The notes beneath the pieces are model-generated. The model worked only from the letters and a program-made list of their open reading frames with translations. It was not told the DNA's origin and did no database searches. This document shows positions 8,699 to 18,222 of a stretch of DNA of 64,000 nt, one piece after another (within the stretch, counting starts at the first letter, position 1; each line of letters opens with the position of its first letter). Source of the DNA: Hymenobacter perfusus (GTDB lineage Bacteria > Bacteroidota > Bacteroidia > Cytophagales > Hymenobacteraceae); the NCBI RefSeq assembly GCF_003944765.1, contig NZ_RWIU01000002.1, positions 372,001 through 436,000 on the forward strand, given 5' to 3'. Position numbers and translations under genes: made by a program.

Positions 8699-11600
8699 CT
8701 ACTGCAGCAGCCGAAAAGTAGTATCCAGGGGTTGAATGCGCAGGAGCTGCTGGTATTTGGCCTGCAGCTCCTGCTGCATTTGGTGCTGTTCCTTTTTCTT
8801 GAACAGGCGCACTTTGTACGGGGTACCCGGCGTCCGGCGTAGATTCACGAATACCAGGCCCCGGCTGCGCCGCTGGGTGGCTTCGCCGCTCTGGATGCGG
8901 GCAATGCGCTTGCGGTTGTTGCCCAGCAGGGCCTGGAGCGGGCTGAGACCCACGTACAGGTTGGCGTGGCCATCGAGGCTGTATTCGCCGGTTACCTGCA
9001 TATCTGTGAGGTTACTGCTCAGGTTGAGGCCCGGGATAAGCACTTTGCTGCCTTCCAGCACAAAGCGGGGCTGCACCGGCTCGAAGAACAGGTGGCTGGT
9101 TCGCTTTTCGCTCAGGATGCGCAGGGCCTGCATCAGGGCGTCTACCTGCAGCAGTTCCAGGTTGCGCAAATCGGTGCGTAGAAAAGCCCGGGTACTGGCG
9201 AGGCGGGGCAGAAACGTCTGGTCTAGGTCGGTGCGAACGTCGGCCTGGGCCTGCATAGTGCCCCGGATATTCTCCGGTCCCAGTACATCGAAGCCCAGTT
9301 CCCGCGCCAAGGCAAACAGTGCCGGCAGTTGCACCTGCTGCACCCGCACCTGAGCGTGCAGCGGGTGGTGGTTCGCCCCCGAATCGGTTTGCAGAATACC
9401 TTTCAGGTACAGCTGTCCGCCAAAAGCCTGCATCGAGCATTCTTCCACCCGCGCTCTGCCCGCTTCCAGGTAGCTCATCAACCGGAAGTTCTGGCCGCGC
9501 AGGGCTCCGTAGTGCATCGCATCCGCTGTTACCCGAACCTGACCCGTCACGGTGCCATCAAGAAAAGGAGAGGGTGAGCCGGCAGCCCGGCGGGTACGGC
9601 TGCGGGTACTGTTGGCCGGTTGTTCCGGCACCGTGCTCAGGGCCGCCAGCAGTTGCAGCAGTGCCTGCACATCCAGCGTGGCGTAGCGCAGGTCCAGGTT
9701 GGCACGGGCGCGGCTGAGGTGGTGGCCAGCCAGCCGCGCACTGGCACTGATGCGCCCTTGCCCGCCCATCCCCGTCCGGAATGTAAACGCCGGGATCTGA
9801 AAGTCGGGGCCGTTTTTTTTCAGCTGGACTTGTACCTGGGTCAGCTCATCGGAACCGGGCAGCTGCAGCCGGTCGATGGTAGCTGTAACGTCGCTGTTGG
9901 CTGCCAGCAGCACGTCGCGCAGGGTTGGGTCAGGGGCTGCTTTGGCGGGGCGGCGGCTCGGACGAGTAATTCTACCTAACAATTGCTGGTAGCTAAGGGT
10001 GGGAAAATGCACTGCCAGACGGGCCGCTATGGGCTGTAGGTTCAGCGTATCAGTAGGCCAGCTGACCACCCCGCTGAGCTGCCCTCCCCATACTTCTACG
10101 TGCAGGTCACGGAGTTGCACATTGTGGCCGTCGTGGCGTACCGTGGCGGCCATGCGCCGGAGAGTATCATGGCCTACCACCAGCCGCTGGCAGTGCAGGG
10201 CCACGTTCAGCCGCAGGCCGGGCGGCAAAACATTAAGGGCCCGGGCAGCCAGATCCTGGTTGCGGGTATAACCCGCCCGGGGGGACTGGGCCGGCTTTTT
10301 GCGCCCGCCGCCGGGCGCCGCCAGCAGACGCCGCAACTCATTCAACTGAATTTCATCTACCGCGAAAGTGCCCTCTACTCGGGTAGTAGAATGCTGCCCG
10401 CTGAAATAGGCCAGCAAATGGGTAGTGGTAGCATTGGCCTGTACGCGCATGCCATTGAGCCGGCCCGTCAGGTTTTCCAGCCGCCAGATACTGTCCTGCA
10501 ACCGCACCTGTACGTTCAGATTGCTCATGCGGGCCCGGCGGCTCGGAATATCAAAGGTGGCCTTTTCGAGGCGTACGGTGCCCCGGGCGGCAATGGGCGG
10601 CAGTAGCGTGTCAGCAAGCAATGCCCGGCGGGCAGTGCGGTTCGGAATGGCCGGCAGTATTCCGTTCAGCTCCAGGTCAAGCGCCGCCTGGCCCTGGCGC
10701 GCGCGCCATAAATCGGGTACCACCACCGAGGCCAGCGTCTGCAGCTCAGTACGCCCGCGTACGTGGCCGCTCAGATGCGGGCGGGTGAAGTCGCGCACCA
10801 GCAGCACCGCGTCCAGCTGACCCGCTTCCGAGTACAGCCGGCACTGATCAAACCGCAGCGACGTGGTGCGGGGCGCGTGGTCCGGCCCGTTGTCGAAGGT
10901 GCCCCGGGCGTCCCAGCGCTTAATCCGCCGCGCCGAATCGGCCCACTGGACCTGGGCATTACGCATGGTGAAGTGCAGCACCGTGCGCGGCCGGGTGGTA
11001 GGGCCGCTGAGGCCCCGGATGGTATAATGAATATGGGCGTGACTGGGGCTCCGGGCTCCGCGCAGAAACCGCTCCAGCCCGGGCGGCAGGGCCGTGTGCA
11101 GAATCTCCAGCAACGGCTGATTGCCCTGAAACGTGAGGTTGAGATGGGTACCACGGGGTTCAGCGGGGCTGGCACCACGGTGCGTACCGTTTACCAGCAC
11201 CGTGTCGCCGTTGAGCGTGGCGCGGGTACGCTCAAACGTACCTTCCCGCCGCTGAAAATCGTAGCGGTAGCGGATACGTGCCACCACGGGCTCCTGTTCA
11301 AACAGATTGCCCCGGCTGCTGCGCAGATACACCAGTTGCCCGTTCAGCCAGCCCCGCACGTTTGCCTGGCCTGCTTTTACCTGCACCCGCAGCCGGCCCT
11401 GGCGCACATGAGCCGAGAAGCCGCTGTTATGAAGCTCATTGCGGTTAATAACCCGCACGTTCAGCAGCCGCAGAGAATCCAGGTTGAAATCGGGGGGCGA
11501 CTTAGGCTGACTCCGGCGCGGACCTTTGCCCCTTAGGCCCCAGTCGCGGCCCAGGGAGTCAGTTACCTGCCGGAATACGGCATCCTGAATGGTGAGGTGG

Positions 11601-11935
11601 CTTACCCGGAACTCGCCCCGCCAGATGTGGCGCAGCTCCAGCCTCACATCGGCCCGACCAATCTGCAGGACCGGCACGGCCCGCTGGTAGGAGGTATCCG
11701 TGAGGGAAAGATGCTGCACCGAGGCCGTCAGGTGGGGGAAGTCGCGTAGCATCGAGAAATCTATTTCCATCGGCCCCAGCACCAGGTCCGATTGCCGGGC
11801 CAGGCGTTGCCGGATCAAGTGTTCCAGCTGTTGCCGCCCCCAGTGCGTACTCAGCAGCCAGCCCCCTGCTACTACCGCCAGCAGCAGCCCCACAACAGAA
11901 AAGGCCAGTACACGGCGGAACAGAGGCATTTTCAT
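8699..11935 (-). CDS. AsmA-like envelope protein
   Basis: A very large protein (1078 residues from the chosen ATG) with one N-terminal transmembrane helix (LAFSVVGLLLAVVAGGWLL) followed by a long, beta-rich periplasmic region. The N-terminal phrase LVLGPMEIDFSMLRDFPHLTASVQHLSL is typical of the AsmA family, as is the C-terminal region with repeated lipid-groove strands (GSKVLIPGLNLSSNLTDMQVTGEY). AsmA/TamB-type proteins are thought to bridge inner and outer membranes and carry phospholipids. A 19-codon upstream extension to 11992 is possible but would put a basic, unstructured leader before the helix. It stands alone, transcribed towards dgt. Confidence 0.85.
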   Translation of the reverse strand: MKMPLFRRVLAFSVVGLLLAVVAGGWLLSTHWGRQQLEHLIRQRLARQSDLVLGPMEIDFSMLRDFPHLTASVQHLSLTDTSYQRAVPVLQIGRADVRLELRHIWRGEFRVSHLTIQDAVFRQVTDSLGRDWGLRGKGPRRSQPKSPPDFNLDSLRLLNVRVINRNELHNSGFSAHVRQGRLRVQVKAGQANVRGWLNGQLVYLRSSRGNLFEQEPVVARIRYRYDFQRREGTFERTRATLNGDTVLVNGTHRGASPAEPRGTHLNLTFQGNQPLLEILHTALPPGLERFLRGARSPSHAHIHYTIRGLSGPTTRPRTVLHFTMRNAQVQWADSARRIKRWDARGTFDNGPDHAPRTTSLRFDQCRLYSEAGQLDAVLLVRDFTRPHLSGHVRGRTELQTLASVVVPDLWRARQGQAALDLELNGILPAIPNRTARRALLADTLLPPIAARGTVRLEKATFDIPSRRARMSNLNVQVRLQDSIWRLENLTGRLNGMRVQANATTTHLLAYFSGQHSTTRVEGTFAVDEIQLNELRRLLAAPGGGRKKPAQSPRAGYTRNQDLAARALNVLPPGLRLNVALHCQRLVVGHDTLRRMAATVRHDGHNVQLRDLHVEVWGGQLSGVVSWPTDTLNLQPIAARLAVHFPTLSYQQLLGRITRPSRRPAKAAPDPTLRDVLLAANSDVTATIDRLQLPGSDELTQVQVQLKKNGPDFQIPAFTFRTGMGGQGRISASARLAGHHLSRARANLDLRYATLDVQALLQLLAALSTVPEQPANSTRSRTRRAAGSPSPFLDGTVTGQVRVTADAMHYGALRGQNFRLMSYLEAGRARVEECSMQAFGGQLYLKGILQTDSGANHHPLHAQVRVQQVQLPALFALARELGFDVLGPENIRGTMQAQADVRTDLDQTFLPRLASTRAFLRTDLRNLELLQVDALMQALRILSEKRTSHLFFEPVQPRFVLEGSKVLIPGLNLSSNLTDMQVTGEYSLDGHANLYVGLSPLQALLGNNRKRIARIQSGEATQRRSRGLVFVNLRRTPGTPYKVRLFKKKEQHQMQQELQAKYQQLLRIQPLDTTFRLLQ

Positions 11936-12111
11936 AGAAGCGCGAACGAACAGGTAGCAGGTTGGTCGTTGGCTTCTACGCAGAAAGCGCATTGCGTGCC
12001 ACGTCGCTCGCCAGAAATTACCGTTCCACTCTCATCCCGTCTTGCCGCCTCGGCTAACCGTCGCCGGAGAAGAAATATGGTAGAATTTTATTTATACAAA
12101 TTCTAAATAGT

Positions 12112-12119
12112 TATACTTG
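12112..12119 (+). promoter_or_regulatory. Possible -7 element
   Basis: TATACTTG differs from TAnnTTTG by one base and lies in an AT-rich stretch 34 bases before the start of the small gene at 12153. Confidence 0.35.
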
Positions 12120-12152
12120 CAACTACCTGCACACCGTTGAACAGCATGCTTT

Positions 12153-12464
12153 ATGGCTCAATTCTTTCATCACAACGATTTCGGGTATTGTGCCCGCTGT
12201 CCGCGCACCCGGCATCTGCACGTGTGCTTCGGCAATGTGGCTTTGGCTACTACGCCCGAAGAGTTTCAGAAATTTCGCCGTTCCGTAGGTGACACCTGGC
12301 AGCATCACTGCCTGCGCACCCACGACCCAGAAGCACGGTGCATTGCCCTGCGCACCTCCGCCCTCCGGCTGGCCCTGGTGTTCTCACTGGTAGAACTCAC
12401 TCAGCTCCGTGATATTCTGGAAAACACAGCTCTGTTGTTGGAAGTAGAGTTGCTGCTGCAATAA
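12153..12464 (+). CDS. Small Cys/His-containing protein, possibly DUF6686-like
   Basis: A 103-residue soluble protein. The N-terminus has a CxxC pair flanked by histidines (HHNDFGYCARCPRTRHLHVCFGN), suggesting a metal site or redox pair, followed by mainly helical sequence ending in a leucine-rich tail. The phrase CFGNVALATTPEEF resembles small Bacteroidota proteins grouped as DUF6686, but this is from memory and not certain. No function is known. It has its own promoter-like element and is divergent from the AsmA-like gene. Confidence 0.65.
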   Translation: MAQFFHHNDFGYCARCPRTRHLHVCFGNVALATTPEEFQKFRRSVGDTWQHHCLRTHDPEARCIALRTSALRLALVFSLVELTQLRDILENTALLLEVELLLQ

Positions 12465-12661
12465 GCGCGTCTTTCGGAGCGGGGCCAGTTGATGCTGCCT
12501 GTGCCAGTTAGCTGCCGATGCTTTGGGAGCGGTAATGGCCAAACAGCAGAGAGGACTTGCGGCTCCTGAAAATGTCATGGCTAAGCTTGCAGGGCAATAC
12601 AAGCAAATGGCCCTGCAGCTGCAAAACCGGAGGGCCATTTGTTGACAGGAGACAGGCCGGA

Positions 12662-13138
12662 TTAGTAATCGGTACGGCCTTCTTTTTGCGACCAGGCTTG
12701 AAAGCCGGCCAAAGCTTCTTCCCGCAGTAATTCCACCATTGGGATGCGGCGGTCCTCCAGGGGCTGCTCAAGCTCTTCGTAAATAAACTGGTCGTCAAAC
12801 CCGATAGCCGCCGCGTCCTGCTTGTTATTGCCGTAGAAAACGCGGCGGGGGCGGGCCCAGTAGATGGCTCCAAGGCACATCGGACAGGGCTCGCAACTTG
12901 TGTACAGGTCGCAGCCGTCGAGCTGGAAGGTGCCCAGCGCGGCGCAGGCCTTGCGGATGGCGTCTACTTCGGCGTGGCAGGTGGGGTCGTTGGTGCTGGT
13001 TACCTGATTGAAGCCCCGGGCAATAATTTGCCCATCCTTCACGACTACTGCCCCGAAAGGGCCACCAAAGCCGGCCTGCATTTTCTCAATGGACAAGCGA
13101 ATTGCTTCGCGCATAAATTCGGGATTGGGAGTATCCAT
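12662..13138 (-). CDS. guaD: Guanine deaminase (cytidine-deaminase fold)
   Basis: A 158-residue zinc enzyme that converts guanine to xanthine. The zinc and catalytic residues are present: THAE-type motif as CHAEVDAIRKAC and PCPMC in SCEPCPMCLGAIYWARP. It closely follows the Bacillus subtilis GuaD pattern, including GGPFGAVVVKDG, GFDDQFIYEE, FQAW and the terminal tyrosine, which in that enzyme closes the active site; this separates it from tRNA adenosine deaminase TadA and cytosine deaminase. The start was set at MDTPNPEFMREAIRLSI; an upstream in-frame extension of 24 residues has no similarity to the family. It could supply xanthine to the purine catabolic pathway whose later genes lie at 59278-64000. 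Confidence 0.9.
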   Translation of the reverse strand: MDTPNPEFMREAIRLSIEKMQAGFGGPFGAVVVKDGQIIARGFNQVTSTNDPTCHAEVDAIRKACAALGTFQLDGCDLYTSCEPCPMCLGAIYWARPRRVFYGNNKQDAAAIGFDDQFIYEELEQPLEDRRIPMVELLREEALAGFQAWSQKEGRTDY

Positions 13139-13473
13139 AAGGGAGCAGTGCCGGAAGAGGCAGAAAAAGCCGGAAAAATGAAAAACAGTGAAAAACTGCG
13201 CAAAATACACTCAAAAGCCCGTTTACACTACTGCCAACACAACCGGTGCTCATAGCCCCTTGGGTACCGGCTAGTTGGCATTTCCGCAGCGCTCCGATTT
13301 TTTTCGAAACGCTATGCAACCTTTCCTGGCCCTCATCGACTCTCTATCGTGTAGACACTATAGAAGCTGTTCTGCAGTGGCTTAATTCAATAGCGGGAAA
13401 GTTTTTCTGGCCCGATAATTGTCTTGAGTAATGCTGAAAGAATAGTTTTTTTAGGTGTTTTGGTTGTGGAAAA

Positions 13474-13501
13474 GGGGCGGCTCACTGAGTCGCCTTTTTT
13501 T
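13474..13501 (+). terminator. Orphan intrinsic terminator
   Basis: A stem GGCGGCTCA / TGAGTCGCC is followed by a run of seven T on the plus strand. On the minus strand the run is absent, so it should stop rightward transcription. The nearest upstream plus-strand gene ends 1 kb away with guaD between in the other direction. Confidence 0.6.
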
Positions 13502-13680
13502 ATGCCTGCTAATGAGCGTGTTGATGCCACAACAGTTCGGGAGAGACACAGCTAATTGACTTCGTGGGTTAGCTAAGCGAGCATATGGCTGATAGAGTCC
13601 TACGCGACTATTCTTCACGACTACAGCCCGTTGCGGGAGTAGCATGCTGATTATTAATGCACGAATGAATCGTAAATCGT

Positions 13681-13692
13681 GCAAACGTTTGC
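13681..13692. promoter_or_regulatory. LacI-family operator, gal-type (GCAAACGTTTGC)
   Basis: A perfect 12-bp palindrome identical to those at 22701 and 22813 near galK and the symporter. It lies about 200 bases before the GH51 start and only 5 bases from the next operator. Confidence 0.75.
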
Positions 13693-13697
13693 TATAT

Positions 13698-13713
13698 GCA
13701 CAAACGATTGTGC
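13698..13713. promoter_or_regulatory. LacI-family operator, ara-type (GCACAAACGATTGTGC)
   Basis: The core CACAAACGATTGTG is identical to the site at 33608 upstream of galM-araBDA and similar to that at 43782 upstream of the second regulator. Its centre is 19 bp from the centre of the gal-type site, close to two helical turns. Confidence 0.75.
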
Positions 13714-13884
13714 GAAAAAAATCGGAGTTTAGGGTCCTGAAAGTCATCGGACGGCTAGTGGCTTTCGCTAATCTGCCTGAAAAAGAAAGTAACACGTGGA
13801 TCGAGGCCGCATTCGACTCTTTCTACACTTATGATTTGAAGTACACGCGCCTTGAATGCGCATTGCCGACTTACCGTTTCTGCC

Positions 13885-15489
13885 ATGCCCACCCATTCGA
13901 TTTTTGTATTGAATCAGTGTTATTGTTCCCGATGGAAGCAGTTGGTACGTGTTGCGCTGGCTCCCGTGCTAAGCCTGCTGCCGCTGCTGGCCCCGGCCCA
14001 GACGGTGCAGATGACGGTACAGCCTGGTAACCCAAAGCTGGAAATCAGCCGGCATATTCAGGGTCAGTTTGCCGAGCACCTGGGCCGCTGCATCTACGAC
14101 GGTATCTGGGTGGAAGAGGGGCTGAACGTGCCGAAGCAGGGCCGGATCCGGCTGGATGTGGTGGAGGCGCTGCGCAAAATTAAGGTGCCCAACCTGCGCT
14201 GGCCCGGCGGCTGCTTCGCCGATACGTACCACTGGCGTGACGGCGTGGGTCCAACGGACCAGCGCCCCAAAATGCTGAATATGTGGTGGGGCAACAATCT
14301 GGAGGACAATAGCTTCGGGACACACGAGTTTCTGGAGCTGTGTCAGTTGCTGGGCACTGAGCCTTACCTGGCCGCCAACGTCGGCAGCGGCACGGTGCAG
14401 GAAATGGCCGGCTGGATGGAGTATCTCAACTCCAACGACGATACCCCACTGGTGCTGGAGCGCCGCAAAAACGGCCACCCCGAGCCGTTTAAAGTGAGCT
14501 GGTGGGGCATTGGCAACGAAAGCTGGGGCTGCGGCGGCAACATGACGGCCGACTACTATACCGACGTGTACAAGCGCTACGCCACCTTCGCCCACAACTA
14601 CCCGGCCTCACCACCATTGAAGAAAATTGTGAGCGGAGCCAACGGCGACGACGCACACTGGACGGAAACGTGCATGAAACGAATTCCACTCAATCAGATG
14701 TGGGGGCTCACGCTGCACCAGTACACCCTGCCTACCGGCAACTGGAGCGGCAGCAAGGGCAAAGCTACGGGCTTCGGCGAACAGGAGTATTTCAATACCC
14801 TGCGCAACGGCCTCAGGATGGAGGCCATTGTTACCAAGCACGCGGCCATTATGGACCGGTACGACCCGGAGAAGAAAGTGGCCCTGCTGGTGGATGAGTG
14901 GGGAATCTGGACCGATGTGGAGCCGGGGACTAACCCAGGCTTTCTGTATCAGCAGAATACCCTGCGCGACGCGCTGCTGGCTGGCACCACGCTCAACATC
15001 TTCAATAATCACTGCGACCGAGTGCGCGGGGCTAACCTGGCCCAAGCCATCAATGTGCTGCAGGCGGTTATCCTCACCGAAAAGGAAAAGATGCTGCTCA
15101 CGCCTACTTACCACGTTTTCGACCTTTACCAGGTGCATCAGGATGCGCAGTACCTGCCGTTGCAATTCCAGAGCCCCGATTACGTGCTGGGCGGGGAGAA
15201 AATTCCGGCCCTGAATGCCTCGGCTTCCAAAGACAAGAGCGGGGCGGTGCATATTTCCCTCGTCAACCTGGACCCCAACAAGGCGCTGATGTTGGAAACC
15301 GTGCTGCCCGGCGTCAGCTGGAAAACAGTATCGGGCCGCATCCTCACCTCGGCTAATGTAGCTGATTACAACACCTTTGATAAACCTGCCACCGTGAAGC
15401 TGGCCGACTTCAAAGGCGCAAAGAAGAAAGGCAGCAATCTGGCCGTAACACTGCCGGCCCGGTCGGTGGTAGTGCTGGAACTGAAGTAA
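13885..15489 (+). CDS. abfA: GH51 alpha-L-arabinofuranosidase, exported
   Basis: Removes terminal arabinofuranose from arabinan, arabinoxylan or arabinogalactan. The mature protein starts after a signal sequence (LVRVALAPVLSLLPLLAPAQ). GH51 features include HIQGQFAEHLGRCIYDGIW, NLRWPGGCFADTYHWRDG, the acid/base Glu in WWGIGNESWGCGG and the nucleophile Glu in LLVDEWGIW. The C-terminal beta-sandwich ends with LPARSVVVLELK. The start is uncertain: ATG at 13885 gives a 27-residue run before the hydrophobic core; another ATG at 13852 and later TTG codons are possible. It is followed 170 bases later by a GH2 gene, probably in one operon controlled by the two operators upstream. Confidence 0.9.
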   Translation: MPTHSIFVLNQCYCSRWKQLVRVALAPVLSLLPLLAPAQTVQMTVQPGNPKLEISRHIQGQFAEHLGRCIYDGIWVEEGLNVPKQGRIRLDVVEALRKIKVPNLRWPGGCFADTYHWRDGVGPTDQRPKMLNMWWGNNLEDNSFGTHEFLELCQLLGTEPYLAANVGSGTVQEMAGWMEYLNSNDDTPLVLERRKNGHPEPFKVSWWGIGNESWGCGGNMTADYYTDVYKRYATFAHNYPASPPLKKIVSGANGDDAHWTETCMKRIPLNQMWGLTLHQYTLPTGNWSGSKGKATGFGEQEYFNTLRNGLRMEAIVTKHAAIMDRYDPEKKVALLVDEWGIWTDVEPGTNPGFLYQQNTLRDALLAGTTLNIFNNHCDRVRGANLAQAINVLQAVILTEKEKMLLTPTYHVFDLYQVHQDAQYLPLQFQSPDYVLGGEKIPALNASASKDKSGAVHISLVNLDPNKALMLETVLPGVSWKTVSGRILTSANVADYNTFDKPATVKLADFKGAKKKGSNLAVTLPARSVVVLELK

Positions 15490-15662
15490 CCGATTGGTTG
15501 CCTCCTGGTGCTCCACAGACGGTAATGCCCGGAGCGAAGGAGGACTACCTGGCCACCCGTTTTGCAAGCCTGCGCCTTCATGTCATCAACCAATACCTGA
15601 GAGTTCTTTTTTTACTTGGCAGTCTGGCTGCGAGAAGCTGTCGGCTGCCCGTTTTTTACCCT

Positions 15663-18137
15663 ATGTCCCGTCCTTTCTTCTGGCCCACGCTGGCCCTGTT
15701 GTGCGTAATCTCCGTTCCTGCCGCTGCGCAAACCCGTCAGGAAACCCTGCTGACCACCGACTGGAAGTTTACCAAGGGTGACGTGCCCGAGGCTTCCCGC
15801 CCCGATTTTAAAGATGCCAAATGGCAAACCGTAAGCGTGCCCCACGACTGGGCTATTTACGGTCCGTTTGATGGCAACAACGACCTGCAAACCGTTAAGA
15901 TTGAGCAGAACCAGGAGCAAAAAGCTACTCAGAAGGCCGGCCGTACCGGCGGGCTGCCCTTCATTGGTACCGGCTGGTACCGGCGGCAGTTGGCGGTGCC
16001 CGGTTTCGGGCCGGGTAAGCGGGCGGTGCTGCTGTTTGATGGAGCCATGAGTGACGCGCACGTATTCGTGAACGGTAAAGAAGTGGGCGCCTGGCCCTAT
16101 GGCTATAACTCCTTCTCCTGCGACATTACCGACGCGCTCCGGCCCGATGGCCGGAATGTGCTGGCCGTACGGCTGCGTAACCAACCCGAAGCCTCGCGCT
16201 GGTACCCCGGCGCGGGCCTGTACCGGAACGTCCACTTGGTAGTAACCCAGAATGTGCACATTCCGGTGTGGGGAACCTACCTCACTACGCCCGAAATCAA
16301 GGCGGAGTATGCCAAGGTGAAGCTGCGCACGAAAGTGGAAACTCCGGGCGGGAGTTTTCAGCCGTTGCGCCTGGAAACCGAAATCCGCGACGCGGCCGGG
16401 CAGGTAGTAGCTACCACCAAGGCCACGCTGGCCGCCACCGACGGGCAGGAATTCGAGCAGAACCTGGTGGTGCCCAAACCGCAGCTTTGGTCGCCGGAAA
16501 CGCCTGTTCTCTACTCTGCCTCCTCGAAGCTCTACAGCGGCGACGTGCTGAAGGATGAGTACCGGACGTCGTTCGGGATTCGTTCGTTCCGGTTTGAGGC
16601 CAACAAGGGCTTCTCGCTGAACGGACAGCCGCGCAAGTTCAAAGGTGTGTGCAACCACCACGACCTGGGCCCGCTGGGTGCGGCCGTGAATACGGCCGCG
16701 CTGCGCCGCCAGCTGACGCTGCTGAAGGACCTGGGCTGTGATGCCATCCGGACCACGCACAACATGCCCGCGCCGGAACTGGTAACGCTCTGCGACGAAA
16801 TGGGCTTCATGCTGATTGTAGAGTCGTTTGATGAGTGGAAAAAGCCCAAAGTCAAGAACGGCTACAGCCAGTATTTCGACGCGTGGTCGGAGAAGGACCT
16901 GGTGAATATGGTGCACCATTACCGCAATAATCCGTCGGTTATCATGTGGAGTATCGGCAACGAGGTGCCCGACCAGTGGGCACCCGGTGGCGTGGCCATT
17001 GCGCAGCGCCTACAGGATATTGTGCACCGCGAAGACCCCACCCGCCCCGTCACGGCCGGCATGGATCAGTTTGACGCGGCCGTGGGCAACGGCTTTGCGG
17101 CCCTGCTCGATGTGCCGGGCTTCAACTACAAGCCCAGCCGCTACCCCGAAGCCCGCGCCAAGCTGCCTCAGGGCTTGATGCTGGGTTCCGAAACTGCCTC
17201 TACGGTGAGCAGCCGGGGCGTATATAAGTTTCCGGTGGAGCTGGCCAAGCAGAAAAAATACCCCGATAATCAGTCATCTTCCTACGACCTGGAGTCCTGC
17301 GTGTGGTCCCAGACGCCCGACGAGGAATTTGTGCAGCAGGATGCGCTGCCGTACGTGATGGGCGAATTCGTTTGGACCGGCTTCGATTACCTGGGGGAGC
17401 CTACGCCTTACGACGAAGCCTGGCCCTCGCATAGCTCCTACTTCGGTATTATGGATCTGGCCGGCCTGCCCAAGGACCGGTACTACCTCTACCGCTCGCG
17501 CTGGAATACGGCCAGCCCCACGCTGCACCTGCTGCCCCATTGGACCTGGCCCGGCCGCGAGGGCCAGACGACGCCCGTGTACTGCTACACCAACTACCCC
17601 TCGGCCGAGCTGTTCGTGAACGGCGTAAGCCAGGGCCGCCGGACCAAAGGCCCTTCCGATAAGCTCCAGACGCAATTTCGCCTGATGTGGAACGATGTGA
17701 AATACGCGCCCGGCAGCATTAAAGTGGTAGCGTACGATGCCGCCGGCAAGGCCGTGGCGGAAGAGGAAGTGCGCACCGCCGGCCAGCCTCACCACCTCCG
17801 GCTGGTAACCGACCACACCCGCCTCACGGCCGACGGTCAGGACCTGGCGTACATAACGGTCCGCGTGGAAGATGCGCAGGGCAACCTCTGCCCCGATGCC
17901 ACCAATCAGGTGCAGTTCAGCGTGAAGGGGCAGGGCAGCTTCCGGGCCGTGGCTAACGGCGACGCCACCAGCCTGGAACCCTTCCAGCAGCCCCGCATGC
18001 ACGCCTTCCACGGCCAACTAGTAGCCACGGTGCAGGCTACCGCTCAGGCTGGCCCAATGGAGGTAAAGGCCACCGCGAAAGGCTTGCCAAACGTGGTCCT
18101 GAAGCTGGAAACAGTCAGCGCATTGGCTACTAAATAG
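15663..18137 (+). CDS. GH2-family beta-galactosidase, exported
   Basis: An 824-residue glycoside hydrolase family 2 enzyme with a signal peptide (MSRPFFWPTLALLCVISVPAAAQ), which fixes the start; longer frames to 15498 would hide it. Domains in order: N-terminal sugar-binding sandwich (VPHDWAIYGPFD, GTGWYRR, FDGAMSDAHVFVNGKEVG), immunoglobulin-like domain, catalytic barrel with FKGVCNHHDLGPLG, acid/base in MWSIGNEVPDQW and nucleophile region MGEFVWTGFDYLGEPTPY, then DUF4982-like and Big-like C-terminal domains. Beta-galactosidase is the most likely activity given gal genes nearby; GH2 enzymes of this shape can also be beta-glucuronidases or xylan-side-chain enzymes. It probably acts in the periplasm on arabinogalactan fragments. 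Confidence 0.85.
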   Translation: MSRPFFWPTLALLCVISVPAAAQTRQETLLTTDWKFTKGDVPEASRPDFKDAKWQTVSVPHDWAIYGPFDGNNDLQTVKIEQNQEQKATQKAGRTGGLPFIGTGWYRRQLAVPGFGPGKRAVLLFDGAMSDAHVFVNGKEVGAWPYGYNSFSCDITDALRPDGRNVLAVRLRNQPEASRWYPGAGLYRNVHLVVTQNVHIPVWGTYLTTPEIKAEYAKVKLRTKVETPGGSFQPLRLETEIRDAAGQVVATTKATLAATDGQEFEQNLVVPKPQLWSPETPVLYSASSKLYSGDVLKDEYRTSFGIRSFRFEANKGFSLNGQPRKFKGVCNHHDLGPLGAAVNTAALRRQLTLLKDLGCDAIRTTHNMPAPELVTLCDEMGFMLIVESFDEWKKPKVKNGYSQYFDAWSEKDLVNMVHHYRNNPSVIMWSIGNEVPDQWAPGGVAIAQRLQDIVHREDPTRPVTAGMDQFDAAVGNGFAALLDVPGFNYKPSRYPEARAKLPQGLMLGSETASTVSSRGVYKFPVELAKQKKYPDNQSSSYDLESCVWSQTPDEEFVQQDALPYVMGEFVWTGFDYLGEPTPYDEAWPSHSSYFGIMDLAGLPKDRYYLYRSRWNTASPTLHLLPHWTWPGREGQTTPVYCYTNYPSAELFVNGVSQGRRTKGPSDKLQTQFRLMWNDVKYAPGSIKVVAYDAAGKAVAEEEVRTAGQPHHLRLVTDHTRLTADGQDLAYITVRVEDAQGNLCPDATNQVQFSVKGQGSFRAVANGDATSLEPFQQPRMHAFHGQLVATVQATAQAGPMEVKATAKGLPNVVLKLETVSALATK

Positions 18138-18155
18138 AAAGTAGCTCTTCCTGAA

Positions 18156-18194
18156 AACAAAAAGAGCGGACCAACTTGGTCCGCTCTTTTTGTT
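18156..18194. terminator. Bidirectional terminator between GH2 and gpx genes
   Basis: A near-perfect palindrome: 19-base arms beginning AACAAAAAGAGCGGACC on the left, with A-runs and T-runs outside the GC stem. It can serve both converging genes. Confidence 0.85.
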
Positions 18195-18222
18195 GGAAAC
18201 GCCGAAGTCTTGTTCAGATAGC

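Larger units (their letters stand above)
13139..13884. other. Long regulatory intergenic region upstream of the arabinofuranosidase
   Basis: About 750 bases lie between guaD and the GH51 gene. They hold an intrinsic terminator on the plus strand at 13474-13501 with no recognised plus-strand gene before it, and two adjacent LacI-type operators at 13681-13713. A 61-codon open frame at 13246-13431 shows no recognisable protein features. AT content is clearly higher than in the coding regions. Confidence 0.5.

Noticed and set aside
13246..13431. A 61-codon open frame in the region before the arabinofuranosidase.
   Set aside because: No features, AT-rich codons unlike neighbours, and it lies in a region better explained by an RNA or regulatory DNA.
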